A stretch of DNA of 64,000 nucleotides. Source: Amblyomma americanum (taxonomy: Eukaryota; Arthropoda; Arachnida; Ixodida; Ixodidae). The position numbers were made by a program, and so were the translations under genes. The notes beneath the pieces were generated by a model that saw nothing but the letters and a program-made list of their open reading frames with translations, searched no databases and was not told where the DNA came from. Shown in pieces: positions 21,090 to 33,185 of this stretch; position 1 is the stretch's first letter; the number at the start of each line of letters is the position of its first letter. Location: assembly GCF_052857255.1 (NCBI RefSeq), contig NC_135500.1, positions 108,050,201 to 108,114,200 of the forward strand, read 5' to 3'.

Positions 21090-21460
21090 AAAAATGGCTG
21101 GCGGTTTAGCATTGCCAAGCACGAAATATTGCGCGAGAGCACAGTTTTTTTGCAGGTGGACTCCACCGCCACGTACCTGAAAGCGCTATCGATGTGTCCA
21201 CTAACCCAGGGGGCCGGTTTTGCGCGTCTTTCATCACTTACGCAAGTTTACCTAATGTACGCCGCCTGCCTATTCTCCAGTGCCGCGTTTCTGCAGGAAT
21301 GTTGTTAACGCCAGCGCGTTTTGCTCTAGCGCCTTGTTACTGCAAAAACGTTGTTTGTTGTTTCACTTCCGTTGTTGCACTGTCACTTCCGCCACATTGC
21401 TCATAACGGTAACGTAAGTTCGATAGTATTATTAGTTGATGGAGAACATGATGTTGATGA
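21090..21460. repeat. dispersed repeat, copy 1 (second copy 62736-63080)
   Basis: From ggctggcggtttagcattgcc through cacgaaatattgcgcgagag, aatgtacgccgcctgcctat and to gttgatgaagaagac the sequence is matched by 61785-61800 plus 62736-63080. It has no coding potential that I can see. It may be a SINE-like or solo-LTR-like element. Confidence 0.6.
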
Positions 21461-21614
21461 AGAAGACATCTTCTTCCTGCCAGACATAAGCCCTGCCACG
21501 AAGCCTCCAAGAACAAGACGTCGAGTCGATCAAGATAAAGGAGAAAGGGCGCTGCTCACAGTGACCTCACGGATGCGTGATATCAGCGCCAGTAGTCCCT
21601 CATGCCGAATGTCC

Positions 21615-21903
21615 AGCAACTGAACTTCGCTTCTGTGAATGCCTGTGGACTCTGTACTCGACAAAACAAGGTACAACTGTGCTTATTTTTCCTCTGGCAG
21701 TTGGCTCGACATTTTCACTATACAGGAGACTAAGCTAGAGAGTGCCGACGCAAAACAAAGAGCCCTGCGGCCTTTTCCAGCAGATTACAATGTTTGGCTG
21801 TCACGCTCTGTGGGCCTTTCGGCTGGTTGCCTACAGTTCCCGAAAAAGAGCATACCCTAATCTGACTTTGTGTACCGAATATATACTGAGGGGCGGTCCA
21901 TAT
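21615..21903 (+). pseudogene. L1/Tx1-like LINE endonuclease, N-terminal part
   Basis: The plus-strand translation contains LNFASVNACGLCTRQNKVQL and, in another frame, DIFTIQETKLESADAKQRAL, LPFPADYNVWLS, SVGLSAGCL and LTLCTEYILRGGPY. These are the N, QET and SxGxSGG-like blocks of an APE endonuclease. The reading frame is interrupted at 21903 by gypsy G4 and continues at about 27256 (see there). Confidence 0.65.
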
Positions 21904-22091
21904 TGTCACCGACAAACGGTTGACGTATGCACGACAGGTTTACTTAGGCCTCCTGGGATGCGAAATACAGCAGGGAGCTGGGGAGAGGAAGACAAACAAC
22001 CGTCGTCTCTAGGGTGCCCAAGGCTTGTAGAGTCCCATATCAGTCAGTTCGGCCGCAGTACGGCGCCACTAAAGGGGTTAGTAGTGTGGCA
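21904..22091 (-). repeat. 3' LTR of gypsy G4
   Basis: On the minus strand the LTR begins tgccacactactaacccc and ends ccgtttgtcggtgaca. The matching copy is 27067-27253; scattered substitutions between them indicate age. A purine-rich tract directly upstream on the minus strand supports the boundary. Confidence 0.75.
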
Positions 22092-22191
22092 TTACTCCCC
22101 CTCTCTGAAGGGTACCGGCTCGACGCCGCAGCAATGGCAAGCAGGACGAGAAAGGATGTCGTATGTGTCTGGCGTCTGGCACAGACACACG

Positions 22192-23300
22192 TTAGGCACT
22201 AGAGGACGTGGTACGGCTTAATCCGGGCGACGTGGACAGCTTCGGAGCTTGGCCGTCTAGAGGAGTGAACTGTTCCCTGAGGGTGAACTTCTTAGTTGAC
22301 CTCACTGAGTTGGCGGAGAACCTGGTAGGGGCCGAAGTATCAGCGTAGAAGTTTTTCAGAGCGCCCTCGCAAGCGGATTCGGCTCCACACCCAGACTTGT
22401 TCGCCGGGCTGGTAACTCGCATCTCTGAGGCGGAGGTTATATCGACGGGCATCGTTTGCTTGCTGCTGCGGGATTCGCTGCCGAGCGAGTTGGCGGGCCG
22501 CATCGGCGTGACTATTTGGTCAGCCCCCGCAACAGAGAAAGTAGCACTTGAGGGAAGCTGTATTTATTCAGCATAGTGGTGGCATCGCGACCATGAAGTA
22601 AACGAGACGGAGTGAAGCGCATCATCTCTGGCATCGCAGTGTCATAGGCAAAGGGGACGTAAGAGAGTATGGCGTCCCAGTTCCGGTGGTCTGCGTCGAC
22701 ATACATGGAAAGCGATCGTCTTGATGAGCCGTTCGGTTAATCCGCTTGTTTGAGGGCGGTAAGCGGCTGTTTTGCGGTGAATTGTGCCGCTCAGTCGCAC
22801 AACCTCCTGCGTAAGGGCGAAGGTAGACCCTGTTGCCCTGTCGGTTAGATCGAACCTGGGTACACCGTGACGAAGCACACTGCTTTGAATTAAAAAGTTC
22901 GAAATTTCATCACAGTATCGGAACAGATAGTCGGTGGCGACAACAATGTAACGGTTGCCCAACCAGGATTCCGGAAATGGGGTAAGTCCATAGCGACATG
23001 CTGGAAGGAGACTTGTGGCGGATAAATAGACTGCAGTAGTCCGGCTGGCTTATTCGTTGGCGTCTTGCGACGTTGGCCCTCGCGGCAAGTTCTGACGTAA
23101 CGCATCACAACTACAGCAACCTTGGGACAGTAGCACTTCCAGGGTATTCGCCCCAACCTTCGGGAAAATCTAGGTGAGCACAAGATGGGTGGGTCATCAT
23201 GACATGCTTGCAGGACTTCGTCGCGAAAGGCCGTAGGTATGACTAGCAGATAGACAGCTTCCGTAAGACTGTAGTTTTTCTTATAAAGAGCGGCGTAGCA
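22192..23300 (-). pseudogene. gypsy G4 integrase
   Basis: Minus-strand pieces in order are a zinc-finger end (YVRTCREGQRRKTPTNKPAGLL, with HVAMDLPHF for the first catalytic Asp block), GNRYIVVATDYLFRY, a core with AAYRPQTSGLTERLIKTIA (catalytic Glu region), ADHRNWDAILSYVPFAYDTA and a C-terminal GPYQVL-like segment near 22310 followed by VHVARIKPYH near 22230. Integrase inserts cDNA into the genome. The pieces are in different frames. Confidence 0.8.
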
Positions 23301-23799
23301 TAAACAGAACGACGGTCCGCGCGAGAAGACTGACGGGGGAGATTGAGCGTTTCCTACAAGATACTCAATGAGCGGCTGTATTTCACTGTCATCTCGTTGG
23401 TGTTGAGCGAGAGTGGATGTGGAGATCGAACCAAGAAAAACATATTAGTTTCGGGTCAGCTCAGTTGTCCGCGACAGGAGCACTAGACAGACAGTCGGCG
23501 TCACTGTGTCTCATTCCGGACTTACATACAATGGTGACATTGAATTCTTGCAGGTGGAGGCTTCAGCGTGCAAGCCGTCTCGAAGGACATTTGATGTTTG
23601 CCAGCCAGCACAGCGAGTGGTGGTCTCTTACAACTCAGAAAGAGCAGCTGTATAAATACGGGCGAAATTTGGTCACTGCCATACGATTTTTAGACTCCCG
23701 TTTTCGGTGGTGGAATATTTCGCCTTGGATTGGGACGAGGTGAGGCTTGCATATACGATTACGCGTTCGAGACCCACCTGCCACTACACAAGGACCGCA

Positions 23800-24720
23800 C
23801 CGAGGCTCATGTTGCTGTGGTCGGTGTGCAGTTCAGTACCGGTGGACGCGCCGAAATGTGCAAGCATGGGCGTACTTTGGAGACGAGTTCGGAGTCTTCG
23901 AAGGAATGTTGTTGCTCCTGGCCCCAGAAAAACCGTTCGGCATCTTTCGTAAGGCGGGTGAGGGGCTCAGCGATCTGGGAGAAATTCTGCAAAAAACGCC
24001 GACAATATGCGCATAGGCCCAGAAAGAGGCGCACACTTCAATTACTGGTAAGGACCGGAAAGGCAGCGACAGCGGCTGTCTTATCGGGCCCCGCCTTTAC
24101 TCCCTGAGCGTTCGCGATGTAGCCCAGACTTAACTCCTGGAAACCGAAGTGAGAGCTTTCTGACTTCAGGGAAACATCTTTCGAATGAATTGCTTCCATT
24201 AGAGCGCACAGGCGTCTCAGGTGCTTGTTCTTACGTGCCGGAGAAAGTTACGTCATCCAGGTGCATGAGGCAGGACTTCCATTTCAGATCGGCAAGTACA
24301 GTCTCCCTCATCCGCTGGCAGGTTGCAGAAGTCGAGAACAGGCCGAAAAGGGGCATTCGGAATTCATACAAGCCATCCGGGGTAATAAAAGCGGTCTTTT
24401 CCCGGTCGCATTCATCCTCCTCGATTTGCCAATAGGCATTACGTAAATCGAGCGATGAGAAGTACGTGGCGTGGGGAAACCTGTGCAGGGAGTCATCAAT
24501 GCGCGGAAGGGGATGAACATCTTTTTTTTTTTGGTGACCTCATTTAGACGCCTGTATTCAACACAGAACCGTACGGTTCCATCTTTCTTTGTCACTAAGG
24601 CAAGAGGCGACGCCCACTGGCTCGTCTACAGCTGTATCACGTCATCCTAGAGCATTTCTTGAACTTGTCGGCGAATGGTATCACGTTCCTTTGAAGAAAT
24701 CCGGTAAGGCGGCTGACATA
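23800..24720 (-). pseudogene. gypsy G4 reverse transcriptase and RNase H region
   Basis: On the minus strand a segment near 24600-24530 reads KKDGTVRFCVEYRRLNEVT, the RT start motif. RLFLGLCAYCRRFLQNFSQI and AEPLTRLTKDAE near 24034-23950 mark the RT/RNase H junction. Between them the palm domain is broken. RNase H continues toward 23400. Confidence 0.75.
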
Positions 24721-25299
24721 ACGGTCACGGGTTCGCGTCTACTATAGTGCGGTGCTTTTTGAGCGGTGTCTGTGGAACCTTGGAGGTCGAGGTAAAACGG
24801 GCGCGGAAAGATTCGATAATGCCCTCCAGGCGGAGTTTTTTATTTTCCTTGAGGCTCGGGCTCACGTCAGTTCTTATGGAGAGCTCGGTGCCTTCACTGA
24901 TGCTGAGTTTCAGACAATGCGTGCTGTCCTCTACAATCGGTGACTTCTTCGAAATACGAAATAGCTGTTTTGCTAGGTAAACATTGAAGTTCACAACAAA
25001 AATTGGTCGCTAAAACTTCGTTTCACTCATTGTTCAGTTAAATAATTCAGCCAGAAACACAGACTTCTCGACCAAGGAGCAGCGACATGTTGGTTTAGCG
25101 ATGCCACGAATGTCGGGCTGTTATCGCACTCTACAGTAATAAACATGCTGACTCTAGACTGGAAGAATTAGTGGCCGTTACAGACGCGTAACTTAGTCGT
25201 GAATGGCTTGGCATCGTCGTCAACACTGATCTGGGTGGAAAATGACACGACTAGCTCCTAACGATTCATCACAGCACCGTACCCCCGAATGAAATCGAA

Positions 25300-25526
25300 A
25301 CCAAGTATTGGTCTCAGGAGCACTTAAGCAGCACAAAAAAGCAGCCAGTAAAAGTAGCACCCTGGATCGGTATTCTCGAAGTGCATACGCCAATAGGCGT
25401 AACCACGTGGCCACCGGCGAAGCGGATCTGCGGTACACACCAAGGGGTCAGAACCTTCCTGAGGGCCCTGGCTGACCGACTGCTCTTTACTGAAGAATCA
25501 GCGGAAGTATCCACGAGCGCGGTCAC
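25300..25526 (-). pseudogene. gypsy G4 aspartic protease fragment
   Basis: The minus strand shows MTALVDTSADSSV, in which the D-T/S-A core of a retroviral-type aspartic protease is recognisable (VDTSAD where VDTGAD is usual). It lies between gag and RT in the expected order. The Gly to Ser change and downstream frame breaks indicate loss of function. Confidence 0.65.
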
Positions 25527-25746
25527 GTCGCGGTTGTCAACGGCTACCGTTATTTCGGCAGAAACCTGTTGGTCACAGCACGACGTCTTTGTTTAGGTCT
25601 TCGGGTCAGGTAATCGCCGGTGAGATCGTCGCAGCGAATCATCGGGTGGAGGCTCTTTACTTGGTCCAGTAGCGGCGGCCTACACCCGGGGGACGCTGTC
25701 TTCAGTTTACCCGATGTGGGGACGTGTTTCTGAACTGGCCAGAGGA

Positions 25747-26930
25747 CTACGGGCAGCTCGGCGAGATGAACCGCCTACGGGATGGCGACCGGAACAGCCA
25801 TCCCTGCGAGGTCGATTGCTGTAGGTTATCGGACAGATGCTGTTCGATATACCGGGGCCGTGCACCGTAGCACGGTTGAGGTGCGTCGGGTGAAAACCCC
25901 CTAAAACCCATTCTTCGGTAGGGGCAGTGGCAGAGGATGTGGCCGGGTTCCCGGCAGTAATAGCAGAGCAGCCAATTGTTCGGCGTACGCCAAACGTGCT
26001 CCTTGCTGATGGTGGGCCTGGACTCCTGCGACACGGCGGGTACAGCTGCAATTAAGCACCGCGGAGAAATAACAGAAACGACGTGCAAAAAGGCTCGCAT
26101 TACTGGCCCAGGACGACTTCGTAGGGCTTCGCTGCAAGTCATCACGTAGGGCGCCTGATGTGGGCATTGTGGTGGCCGCACAAATCGCCGGATTTCACCA
26201 CGGACCACGTCCGTTACAGCAGCGACGCTTGCTTGTGGAGCTTCGAAGCGAAGTTTCTCTAGCCCTTCGTGCAAAAGGCTTCTCACAGGCTCTCTAAGCT
26301 CCTCGGAAGATAGTGACGTAGGCGAGAAGTGGTGAGCTGCTACACTGGCTAGACGACCGTAGTGCACGCGCAGTTCCTGCCGAGAATGCTCCGTACTCGT
26401 TGCCTCCTTGGTAAATTCGGCCATCGTTCTTGGCAGATCAAGGAACAGCCCGGCAAAGAACTGCTCCTCTATGCCGCGCATTACGTGGCGCAGCTTCTTG
26501 GCCTCGGACATAGCAGGGTCGTCCCGATTGAAGGGTCCTCGATGAACATGAAGACATGAAGTTCGGCTGCTGCGACCTTGAGTGCAGGGGATTTTAGCCT
26601 TCTCCTTTCTCTCGCTGGTATTTAATGTCGCTAACATCTCTCGGCGGAAGACCTCCCAGTTGGTGAAGGGAGCTCCGCGCTTCTCGAACCACGCCTTGGC
26701 TGAGTCCCACAGTGTGAAGTAGAAGCTCCGAAATTTACGCTCACCGTCCTACTTGTTGAAGCGCGCCACACGGTCAAAGCTGGCCACCCAGTCTTCAACG
26801 TCCTCGAACCTGTTACCCTGAAACGATGGTGGGGGCCGAGGCGGGTAAAGGACGAAAGACGGAGCATTCCCAACATGCTATGTTGCTGGCTACCCGTGGT
26901 GGACATCATATCACTTACCGGTGCTGTCAT
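25747..26930 (-). pseudogene. gypsy G4 gag with CCHC zinc knuckle
   Basis: The main open part (26637-25747, 296 codons counting from its first start) contains AKKLRHVMRGIEEQFFAGLF and the zinc knuckle CYYCREPGHILCHCP, which fits C-x2-C-x4-H-x4-C, near residue 225. The N-terminal part is in another frame (26930-26631). Gag packages element RNA; the knuckle binds nucleic acid. A stop and shifts separate it from the protease. Confidence 0.75.
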
Positions 26931-27066
26931 TTTGTCGAACTCCAGTTGTAGGCCCAGCAGGCGGCGGCTCGCCTTGTTTACTGGTGTTGTGCGCGCGCGT
27001 TGAGAATTGGCGCCAAGGGTGTCCCGAAGTCAGCGTACATGGAACGTGACCCACCTCCATCAAATG

Positions 27067-27253
27067 TGTTGCCGACAAATAGTTTACCTACGAAGGGCAG
27101 ATTTACTTAGACCTGCTCTGACGTGCAAGACAACAGGTAGCTCGAGAAAGGAAGACGAAATCCCCTCGCCCCTAGAATGCCCAACGCTTGCCAAGTCCCA
27201 AATAAGGCAGTTCGGCCGCCCTACGGTGCCACTAGAGGGGTTAGTAATGTGCC
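27067..27253 (-). repeat. 5' LTR of gypsy G4
   Basis: This is the partner of 21904-22091. The minus-strand end is tatttgtcggcaaca, directly followed by a short spacer and the primer-binding-site-like sequence. The other end is slightly blurred (27250-27255). A 4-bp target duplication ending in tat is possible on both sides. Confidence 0.7.
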
Positions 27254-27255
27254 TA

Positions 27256-28140
27256 TGTGCTGCGAATTTCCGATGTATGGCGAGTTCTGGTGGTTGATTC
27301 AAAATTTACGGTTTCCGTTATAAGGCAAAGAGAGTAGCTTTTTAAAAAAAAAAAACCTAAGCGTTATGGAATCTTAGCGTCACGTTGTTTTGATGGGGCA
27401 TTTTAACTGCGTATGCTACCGTAATGCCCACTCTCGATTGAGGAGAAATAGCGATACGAGTACTGCAGTGTTATCTATAATAAATGAAATCACTGGTTTA
27501 CTAGACACTGCGCTATCTGGGCCGACGTCCTGATCCTCTACACGTATCCAAGGGAATTCGCATGCTCGTCTCAACCGAATCTACACATCTTCGGCTCTCC
27601 TTACCCGAGGCATCTCGCGTTGCGTAAAGCCGGTGTCTTTCCCTGTTCACTACATGATTATTGTAGTTATTGGTGAACGTAGCCGTCCTAAGCTCTAGCC
27701 ACGTTGGACTCTTTGGAAGCTCAATTCTAGCCTCATTGGCCATGAGGATTTAAGAGAACACGTAAATTTAGCTTTCCAGTTGTGTTTCTCCAGCGGAATG
27801 TATTTACATGCAGCTTGGGAGATGTGGAAGCAGGAAGTGCAAAGCATAGCAATTGAAATTGGTTCGGAACGGGTGCTACTTAAAAAAAAAGCAGTTACGG
27901 AAAACACTTTGTACCTTTTCTATGATCTAGATAGTAAAGCTCCTGGTTTGTACTTGAAGGAAATAGCTGGCGTGAAGTGCCAGCTTCAACAGGCTAACGC
28001 GGATTGGCATAGGGCTGCCCGTATATGGTCTCGCACCAATTGCGACTTGCACTCTGAAAACCCGATTCGTCAGGCTTTGCTAGAGGGACGCCGTCATTCG
28101 GTTTGCCAGGAGAATATCAGCACTTTACTGTGGTAGTGCC
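27256..28140 (+). pseudogene. L1/Tx1-like LINE endonuclease, C-terminal part and linker
   Basis: Continuing the frame of 21615-21903, the plus strand reads VLRISD, then near 27390 LMGHFNCVCYRNAHSRLRR (the GDFN block with D to H), and SIINEITGLLDTALSGP. A long open stretch (27780-28136, 118 codons) with EMWKQEVQSIAIEIGSERVL and IARIWSRTNCDLHSENP-like sequence is the linker before RT. Stops interrupt it. The GDFNC and DT blocks resemble L1/Tx1-type endonucleases. Confidence 0.65.
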
Positions 28141-29460
28141 CTGACGACTATCACCAATTTAATAATATCGGAATTCGAGAAATACAGCGCAGTACAATGC
28201 GCCTCTGTTTTCCGCTTCCTCCCAACTCTTAAATTCAGAGGACGTGGCAAGGTTCGTCTCCCTTTTGAAGCCCCTTGAGAGGATGAGTGCTTCACCATAA
28301 GCGGCTCTTTAACTTTAGAACAACCAGATGATGCAATTTCTCAGTTGCAACTTTCAGTCACCCGGGCCGATTGGCCTTTCCGGAGAAATTTGCAGGGTCT
28401 TTGAGCCCCTCTTGAGTCCCATTCTACTTAAGACTTTCACCATTAGTGTGAATATCGTCACAAAAAATCACAATTTGCTTAAACCCAAAACACTGATAAA
28501 GGAAAATTACTGTATGTTGAAGGCTATAGGCCCATTACCCTATCTAATTCGGCCCATTGTTTTTTTCCAAAAGTCCTGGTGTATCGGCCATAGTTTGCCA
28601 TGTTGATTGCCATTCGACCCCACCAGACGTGTTTTGAGGTGCCGTTCCATTAAAACTAACCTATATATTGCCCGAAAAGATTTACAGTTTTGCAGCAATC
28701 CTCAATAACATCTGGCCATGCTTCGAATTGATTTTGCAAAGACCATTGATCGTGTGTGGCACAATTTTCAGTTCACACTTTTAGAACAGGTTAATGTTGG
28801 TTCAGTTGTCTACGATAGAATACGTCTTTGTTACAATAAATGCTCGACCCTCTAAATTGTGAATGGCTCTCTTTCACAATCTGCGTCCATCTTTTAGTCT
28901 GTAAAATAAGGGTGGCCATTATCGACGCTTGTGTTCGCACACTACTTAGAGCCGCTATATATGAGCATTCTGCACAGTAGTGTCATTCGAGTTTTCCGTA
29001 TCCAGGATAGTGACCTCATTAAAGTATAGGCTTATGCAGATAATCTGGTGTTTTTCTGGGCAAACAAGCCTAGCGTGGATAAGGGTGTTCGGTTAACTGA
29101 GCAGTTTGGCACAGTTTCAAGTGCACAGGTGAACCTTTCCAAGAATAGCGGTTTGTGGTTTGTAATGCGGGGTCTACACCAGCTGAATATGCTGGCACGG
29201 TATGATCATGTGTAGCACTCAAGTTCTTTGGTGTACCAATAAATGCGTACAGGCACAGCAAAAGCTACAGAAAAGATCAGGTATCGGCAGTATAGCCCTA
29301 TGCTCAGACGTTTTTCCACACGGTCTACCAATATTTGGGAAGGCTCCCGCGTGTAACGTATTTCTGGCAACAAAAATTTATCATGTTTCGCAATTGTTCA
29401 CTGTGCCATAATTTCTATTCATCCCTTTCACAGAGGTTTTGCAAAATTTGAGGTTCCTTG
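28141..29460 (+). pseudogene. L1/Tx1-like LINE reverse transcriptase
   Basis: Plus-strand fragments include a YRPITL-like block (about 28525), an IDFAKTIDRVWHNF-like palm motif A (about 28720), VRQGWPLSTLVFAL-like motif B (about 28900) and VxAYADNLVFFWANKPSVDK near 29030, where the second Asp of YADD is Asn. SSAQVNLSKNSGLW follows. Many stops are present. Homology ends near 29300. Confidence 0.65.
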
Positions 29461-29570
29461 ATGGGCCCCATGCGAAGTAATTATCTTGTCCGGCCTGTCG
29501 GCGCAGGTGGGAAAGGTTTAATCTATCTTTATGTGGGGCAGATTGTTACCCGCTTTTTGTAGAGCTGGAT
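29461..29570. other. LINE end / start of Dab-like unit C
   Basis: Boundary zone with no gene; the Dab-like unit is recognisable from about 29570 (gacagggtgcc, then tgtctccggaggcaccagac at 29647, matching 9777). Confidence 0.35.
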
Positions 29571-30523
29571 GAGCCTTGTTCTCCTCTCGTGACAGGGTGC
29601 CAAAGAGCAGGGCGTCTGGTGCGGCACGATTGAGGTGAGGCTATTTGTCTCCGGAGGCACCAGACTGCGTGGCTAAAATTCAGCGGAATGTGAGAGTGCA
29701 GGCTGTGCAGCACACACTGCAATCGCAGACTCGGGCACTAATATACGGGACAATGAATGAGTAGTCGAATATGCCAGGTGAGTTCAACGTGGTCGTGGCG
29801 CCTGTCATCATCGTCGTCATCTTCATCTCCTCTTGCATAGGGTTCTGTTCAGACTGCAATGTCGAGAAATTCGCGCACTGTAGAAGTCGTTTTTGGTTCA
29901 GGCGGCTCGCCACTCGACGCATCCTGTAGGCTGGAGATCCCATTCCTACACGTCTGCGTGCGTTGAGGTGGTCTGCGGCCAGGCCTGCGGCTGCTGTCGC
30001 CAGTCTTGCGCGGCCACCCGCTAAGCGTGCTTCTTCGTATCCAGCATCACCTGGAAAACGGCGACTAGCGCAGCCTCCAGCTCGGCAGCCGAATTCTCGG
30101 TCTTGATGGCGATGTAGTGACAGGATTCGTCGTGGGCCAGGAAGATATAGCAGTCATTCCGGGTGTTGCTGGTGTCTTGCGAGATGAATTAAATGCTATG
30201 CACCGGATCTTGGAACAGTAGCTTTCAGGTCTTTTCGCCGCGTATCTTAATTCCTTGGGCGGAGACGGCCAGCTGGACCTTCTGCTTGTGCTGTCGGCAG
30301 GCGCGCACAGCCTCCCTGAGTCCACCCATGGCGTCCTGGCACAAGCAGTGGCCGCGGGCATCGGGTACCACCTGTTTTCCAATGTGCTTGGCCCGGAAAA
30401 GGAGCCCCTCTCACTCGAACCGGGCGGACCGCCAGCAAGGCTGCGTCCTTGCTCGCTTTTGCGGCGGCGGCGGTGGTTCGACCAGCGGTAAACACCAAAC
30501 CACCTTGAGAGACTCCTGTTCAT
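29571..30523 (-). pseudogene. Disabled (Dab)-like PTB-domain sequence, copy C, broken
   Basis: Minus strand from an ATG at 30523 (MNRSLSRWFGVYRW, close to MNSRLSTLFGVYRW of copy B). A frameshift follows early; later PTB blocks (FISQDTSNTRN, FLAHDESCHYIAIKTEN, VFQVMLDTKK) are found in another frame with a stop in place of the residue before FISQD. The 3' part shares SEQNPMQEEMKMTTMM and TTTLNSPGIFDY with copy B. It is clearly non-functional as a PTB domain. Confidence 0.6.
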
Positions 30524-31165
30524 GGTGTCCTCCGGTTAGGCTTCCTTCTCTCTCTTCTTCGCAAAGCCGTGGAGCATCGCGTTTAAGCCTCGAGTTCTTT
30601 ATTTTTTTTTCAGTTATGCCAACATTACCTTTAATCATACATGGCTTTGGATATGGACGCTTGAGGCTGATCCTCTCTTCCTCGATACTAGCCCTAGCAT
30701 TCATGAACTATTCATGAACAATAGCATGCATATCGCCAAGAAATCGCCTAAAGCGGGAGAGCCAAGGTGAACGGAGTGTTCCCAGTGCGATTACTGCATA
30801 CAGTACTAAAGTAACGCGCTGAAACGCGTAATGTTCGCACGATGAAAAAACAACTGATCACTTTCTAACATCACAGGCAGGCCCATATCTACTGAAAAGA
30901 AACGTAGAGAAGAAAGTTAGCACGAAGATTAGTTTTCTCAGATTTCTAAACACAAGTTGAAAGGCATCAGGCATCCAGGCGACCCAGCGACAAGCCATAG
31001 CCATATAAAAAAAGACTTTCACTACATTAAAGAGTGTCTAGAACAGTTTATACAGCAACAGTATCTAATCTAGAATTCAAAGCAGTACTCTCAAATAAAG
31101 GTTTATCAAGCAACGCTATCTAGTACAGAATTCCAAACAGTACTTTCAAATTATATCTCAGCTAT
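30524..31165. repeat. non-coding flank of Dab-like unit C, truncated
   Basis: Matches the flank of the other copies as far as about 31160. It contains a roughly 65-bp internal direct duplication (about 31030-31092 and 31095-31155). Unit D starts immediately after, so the outer part of this flank is missing. Confidence 0.55.
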
Positions 31166-31815
31166 AAAAGAGTCATATCAAGAGTTCGTCCACCGCAGAA
31201 GTCATTTTTGGGGCAGACGGCTCGCCACTCGACACGTCCCGTGGGCTGGAGATCGCTTCCTGCACGTCGCCGTGAGTTTAGGTGGCCTGCATCCAGGCCT
31301 GCGGAGCTATCAACGTGACGCGATCCTTCACCTCCAGCACCACCTGCAAAAGACGAACAGTGCCGCATCCGGCTCCATAGCCACCTTGTAGGTCTTGATG
31401 GTGATGTAGCGATAGGATTCGTCCTGGCCCACGTAAATGTAGCCGGCAGCGCGGGCGTAGCTGGTCTCTTGCGAGATGAAGGAAATTCTATTCACCGGAT
31501 GGTGGTGCAGTAACTCCCCGGTCTTTTCGTCCTGTATCGTTATTCCTTGGAGGGAGACGGCCAGCTGGAACCTCTGCTTGTGCTGTGGGCAAGCCCGCAC
31601 AGCCTCCTTCAGTCGGCGCATGGCGTCTTGGCACAGCCATTGCCGCAGACACCGGGTCCCGCCTGCTTGACAACGAGCTTGGCCCGGAAGAGGAGCCCCT
31701 CCGCCTCGAACCTGGACCGGTAGCTGCCATGGCTGCGTCCTTGCTCCGTTTTGGGGCTGCGGCGGTGGTTCTAAAAGCGCCGCCCACCAAAACATGTTGA
31801 GGAACTGCTTTTCAT
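31166..31815 (-). pseudogene. Disabled (Dab)-like PTB-domain sequence, copy D, broken
   Basis: Minus strand from an ATG at 31815 (MKSSSSTCFGGRRF then a stop). SRFEAEGLLFRAKLV follows in the same frame, then the frame shifts. The second half is open: LCQDAMRRLKEAVRA, HKQRFQLAVSLQGI, DEKTGELLHHHPVNRISFIS, AAGYIYVGQDESYRYITIKT. Two lesions remove function. Together with copy A it keeps the GYIYVGQDESYRYI block best. Confidence 0.62.
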
Positions 31816-33107
31816 GGCGTGCTCCCCTTAGGCTTTCTTCTTCTCCCTCTTCCTCGCAGAGCCGTGGAGCATCGCGCGCATATATCCCGACTTCTTCCTC
31901 GTTGTTTTACAATTTTTTCAACATTATCGTTATCGAGGCATCGCTCTGGATATGGACGCTAGAGGCTCATGCTCCCTTCCTCGAAACTGGCTTTATCATT
32001 TTTCAACTATTCACGAGCAACAGTGTACATATTGTAAAGAAATCGCGTAAAACGGAAGACCTTACTTGAGCGGAGTGTTACCAGCGCCATTACTACAGAG
32101 AGCGCCGTATTGATACGCTGAAATGGTTCGCACGATGTAAGAAGCTGATCACTTTGTGACGTCAAGGAGATGTCCAATCACCTGAATAGAAAACTAGAGA
32201 AGAAAATTAGCGACTAGATTAGCCTTCTCAGACTCGTAAACACAAGCCTAAAGGCACCAGGTAACCAGTGGACCTAGGAACGAACCATAATCGTATAAAG
32301 TAACACATTTCGCATAATTCTGGTACCAGAGTTACAGACTTCCTAATTAAACACAAAGTTATCCCGGTTGAACAAAATCCTAGAGTTGAAACAGTAATGC
32401 ATTCAGTGCATTGGTAATACACATCGAAAAATCAGGGATTCTCAGTGTGCAACGCTGCGTATAATGAAAATCACTAAAGAAAGAAAAGCAATGTACGGAT
32501 TTAGTGGTATTTCCTGCCACATGAGAACAATGATATTGTAATGGCTGCGACGGAATCGCGTGCTGTAGAGAACGATGATCGTGTGGCGTCACTCCTTGCC
32601 CATGTGTGCGTTAGCATCAGCAATGCACCCTGACCAATCCCCCGCCGTGGGTATGTGCCATTAAGCCTGAGAAGACCCTCATCACCATAATTGGGGGCCA
32701 AGCCTGTGCCCATTCCATCAACAACAACCTACCCATACCAGGCATAGCTACCCGCTACCTTGCACTCCCTAGACCTCTCCTGTTCCATTAAATTCCTTCT
32801 CCTCTTCCTCCTTGACTGACTGCCTGGTGCTTCTGACTTTTCCGGTGTGGATCTAAGATCAGGTTTTTGGCGGATTCCTGCGAGTCATATGCACTATGAA
32901 AAACAGTGTTTGTAACGCCGGATGGCCTTTTTTAAATGTAAATTGATGACCTCTTGATTTTGCAATGCACCTGCGATTTGCAAACGATTTATGGGCACCG
33001 TAATGCTCGGCGTGAAGGGGGACATTTTCCTCTAGTGCTTTGATGATGCCTTTTCTGAGAAGTCAGTCTACGAGTACAACGAGCGTTTAGGCCGTGTCTT
33101 GGACAGT
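31816..33107. repeat. non-coding flank of Dab-like unit D
   Basis: The unit continues through shared landmarks (aatggctgcgacggaatcgc at 32540, gtttgtaacgccggatggcc at 32910) and stops at 33107, where the poly-T (reverse poly-A) end of an I-like LINE begins. No gene is seen. Confidence 0.6.
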
Positions 33108-33185
33108 TTTTTTTTTATTCGAGAAGTGTGCCATGAGGCATAAGTTGAAAAACGAAAGGGGGGAAGGAATGCATAGGATTGAAAG

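Larger units (their letters stand above)
21904..27253 (-). mobile_element. Ty3/gypsy element G4, nearly full length, minus strand, two LTRs
   Basis: About 190-bp direct repeats at 21904-22091 and 27067-27253 are diverged LTRs (both contain cgacaaa near one end and cagttcggccgc near the middle). Minus-strand order between them is gag (26930-25750), protease, RT, RNase H and integrase, a Ty3/gypsy order. The LTR reads TG...CA on the minus strand. A primer-binding-site-like tggaggtgggtcacgtt lies just inside the right LTR (about 27040-27060, minus) and a purine-rich agagagggggagtaa just inside the left one (22092-22107, minus). The element interrupts a LINE endonuclease whose reading frame rejoins across the insertion (GGPY then VLRISD). 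Many frameshifts show it is old. Confidence 0.85.
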
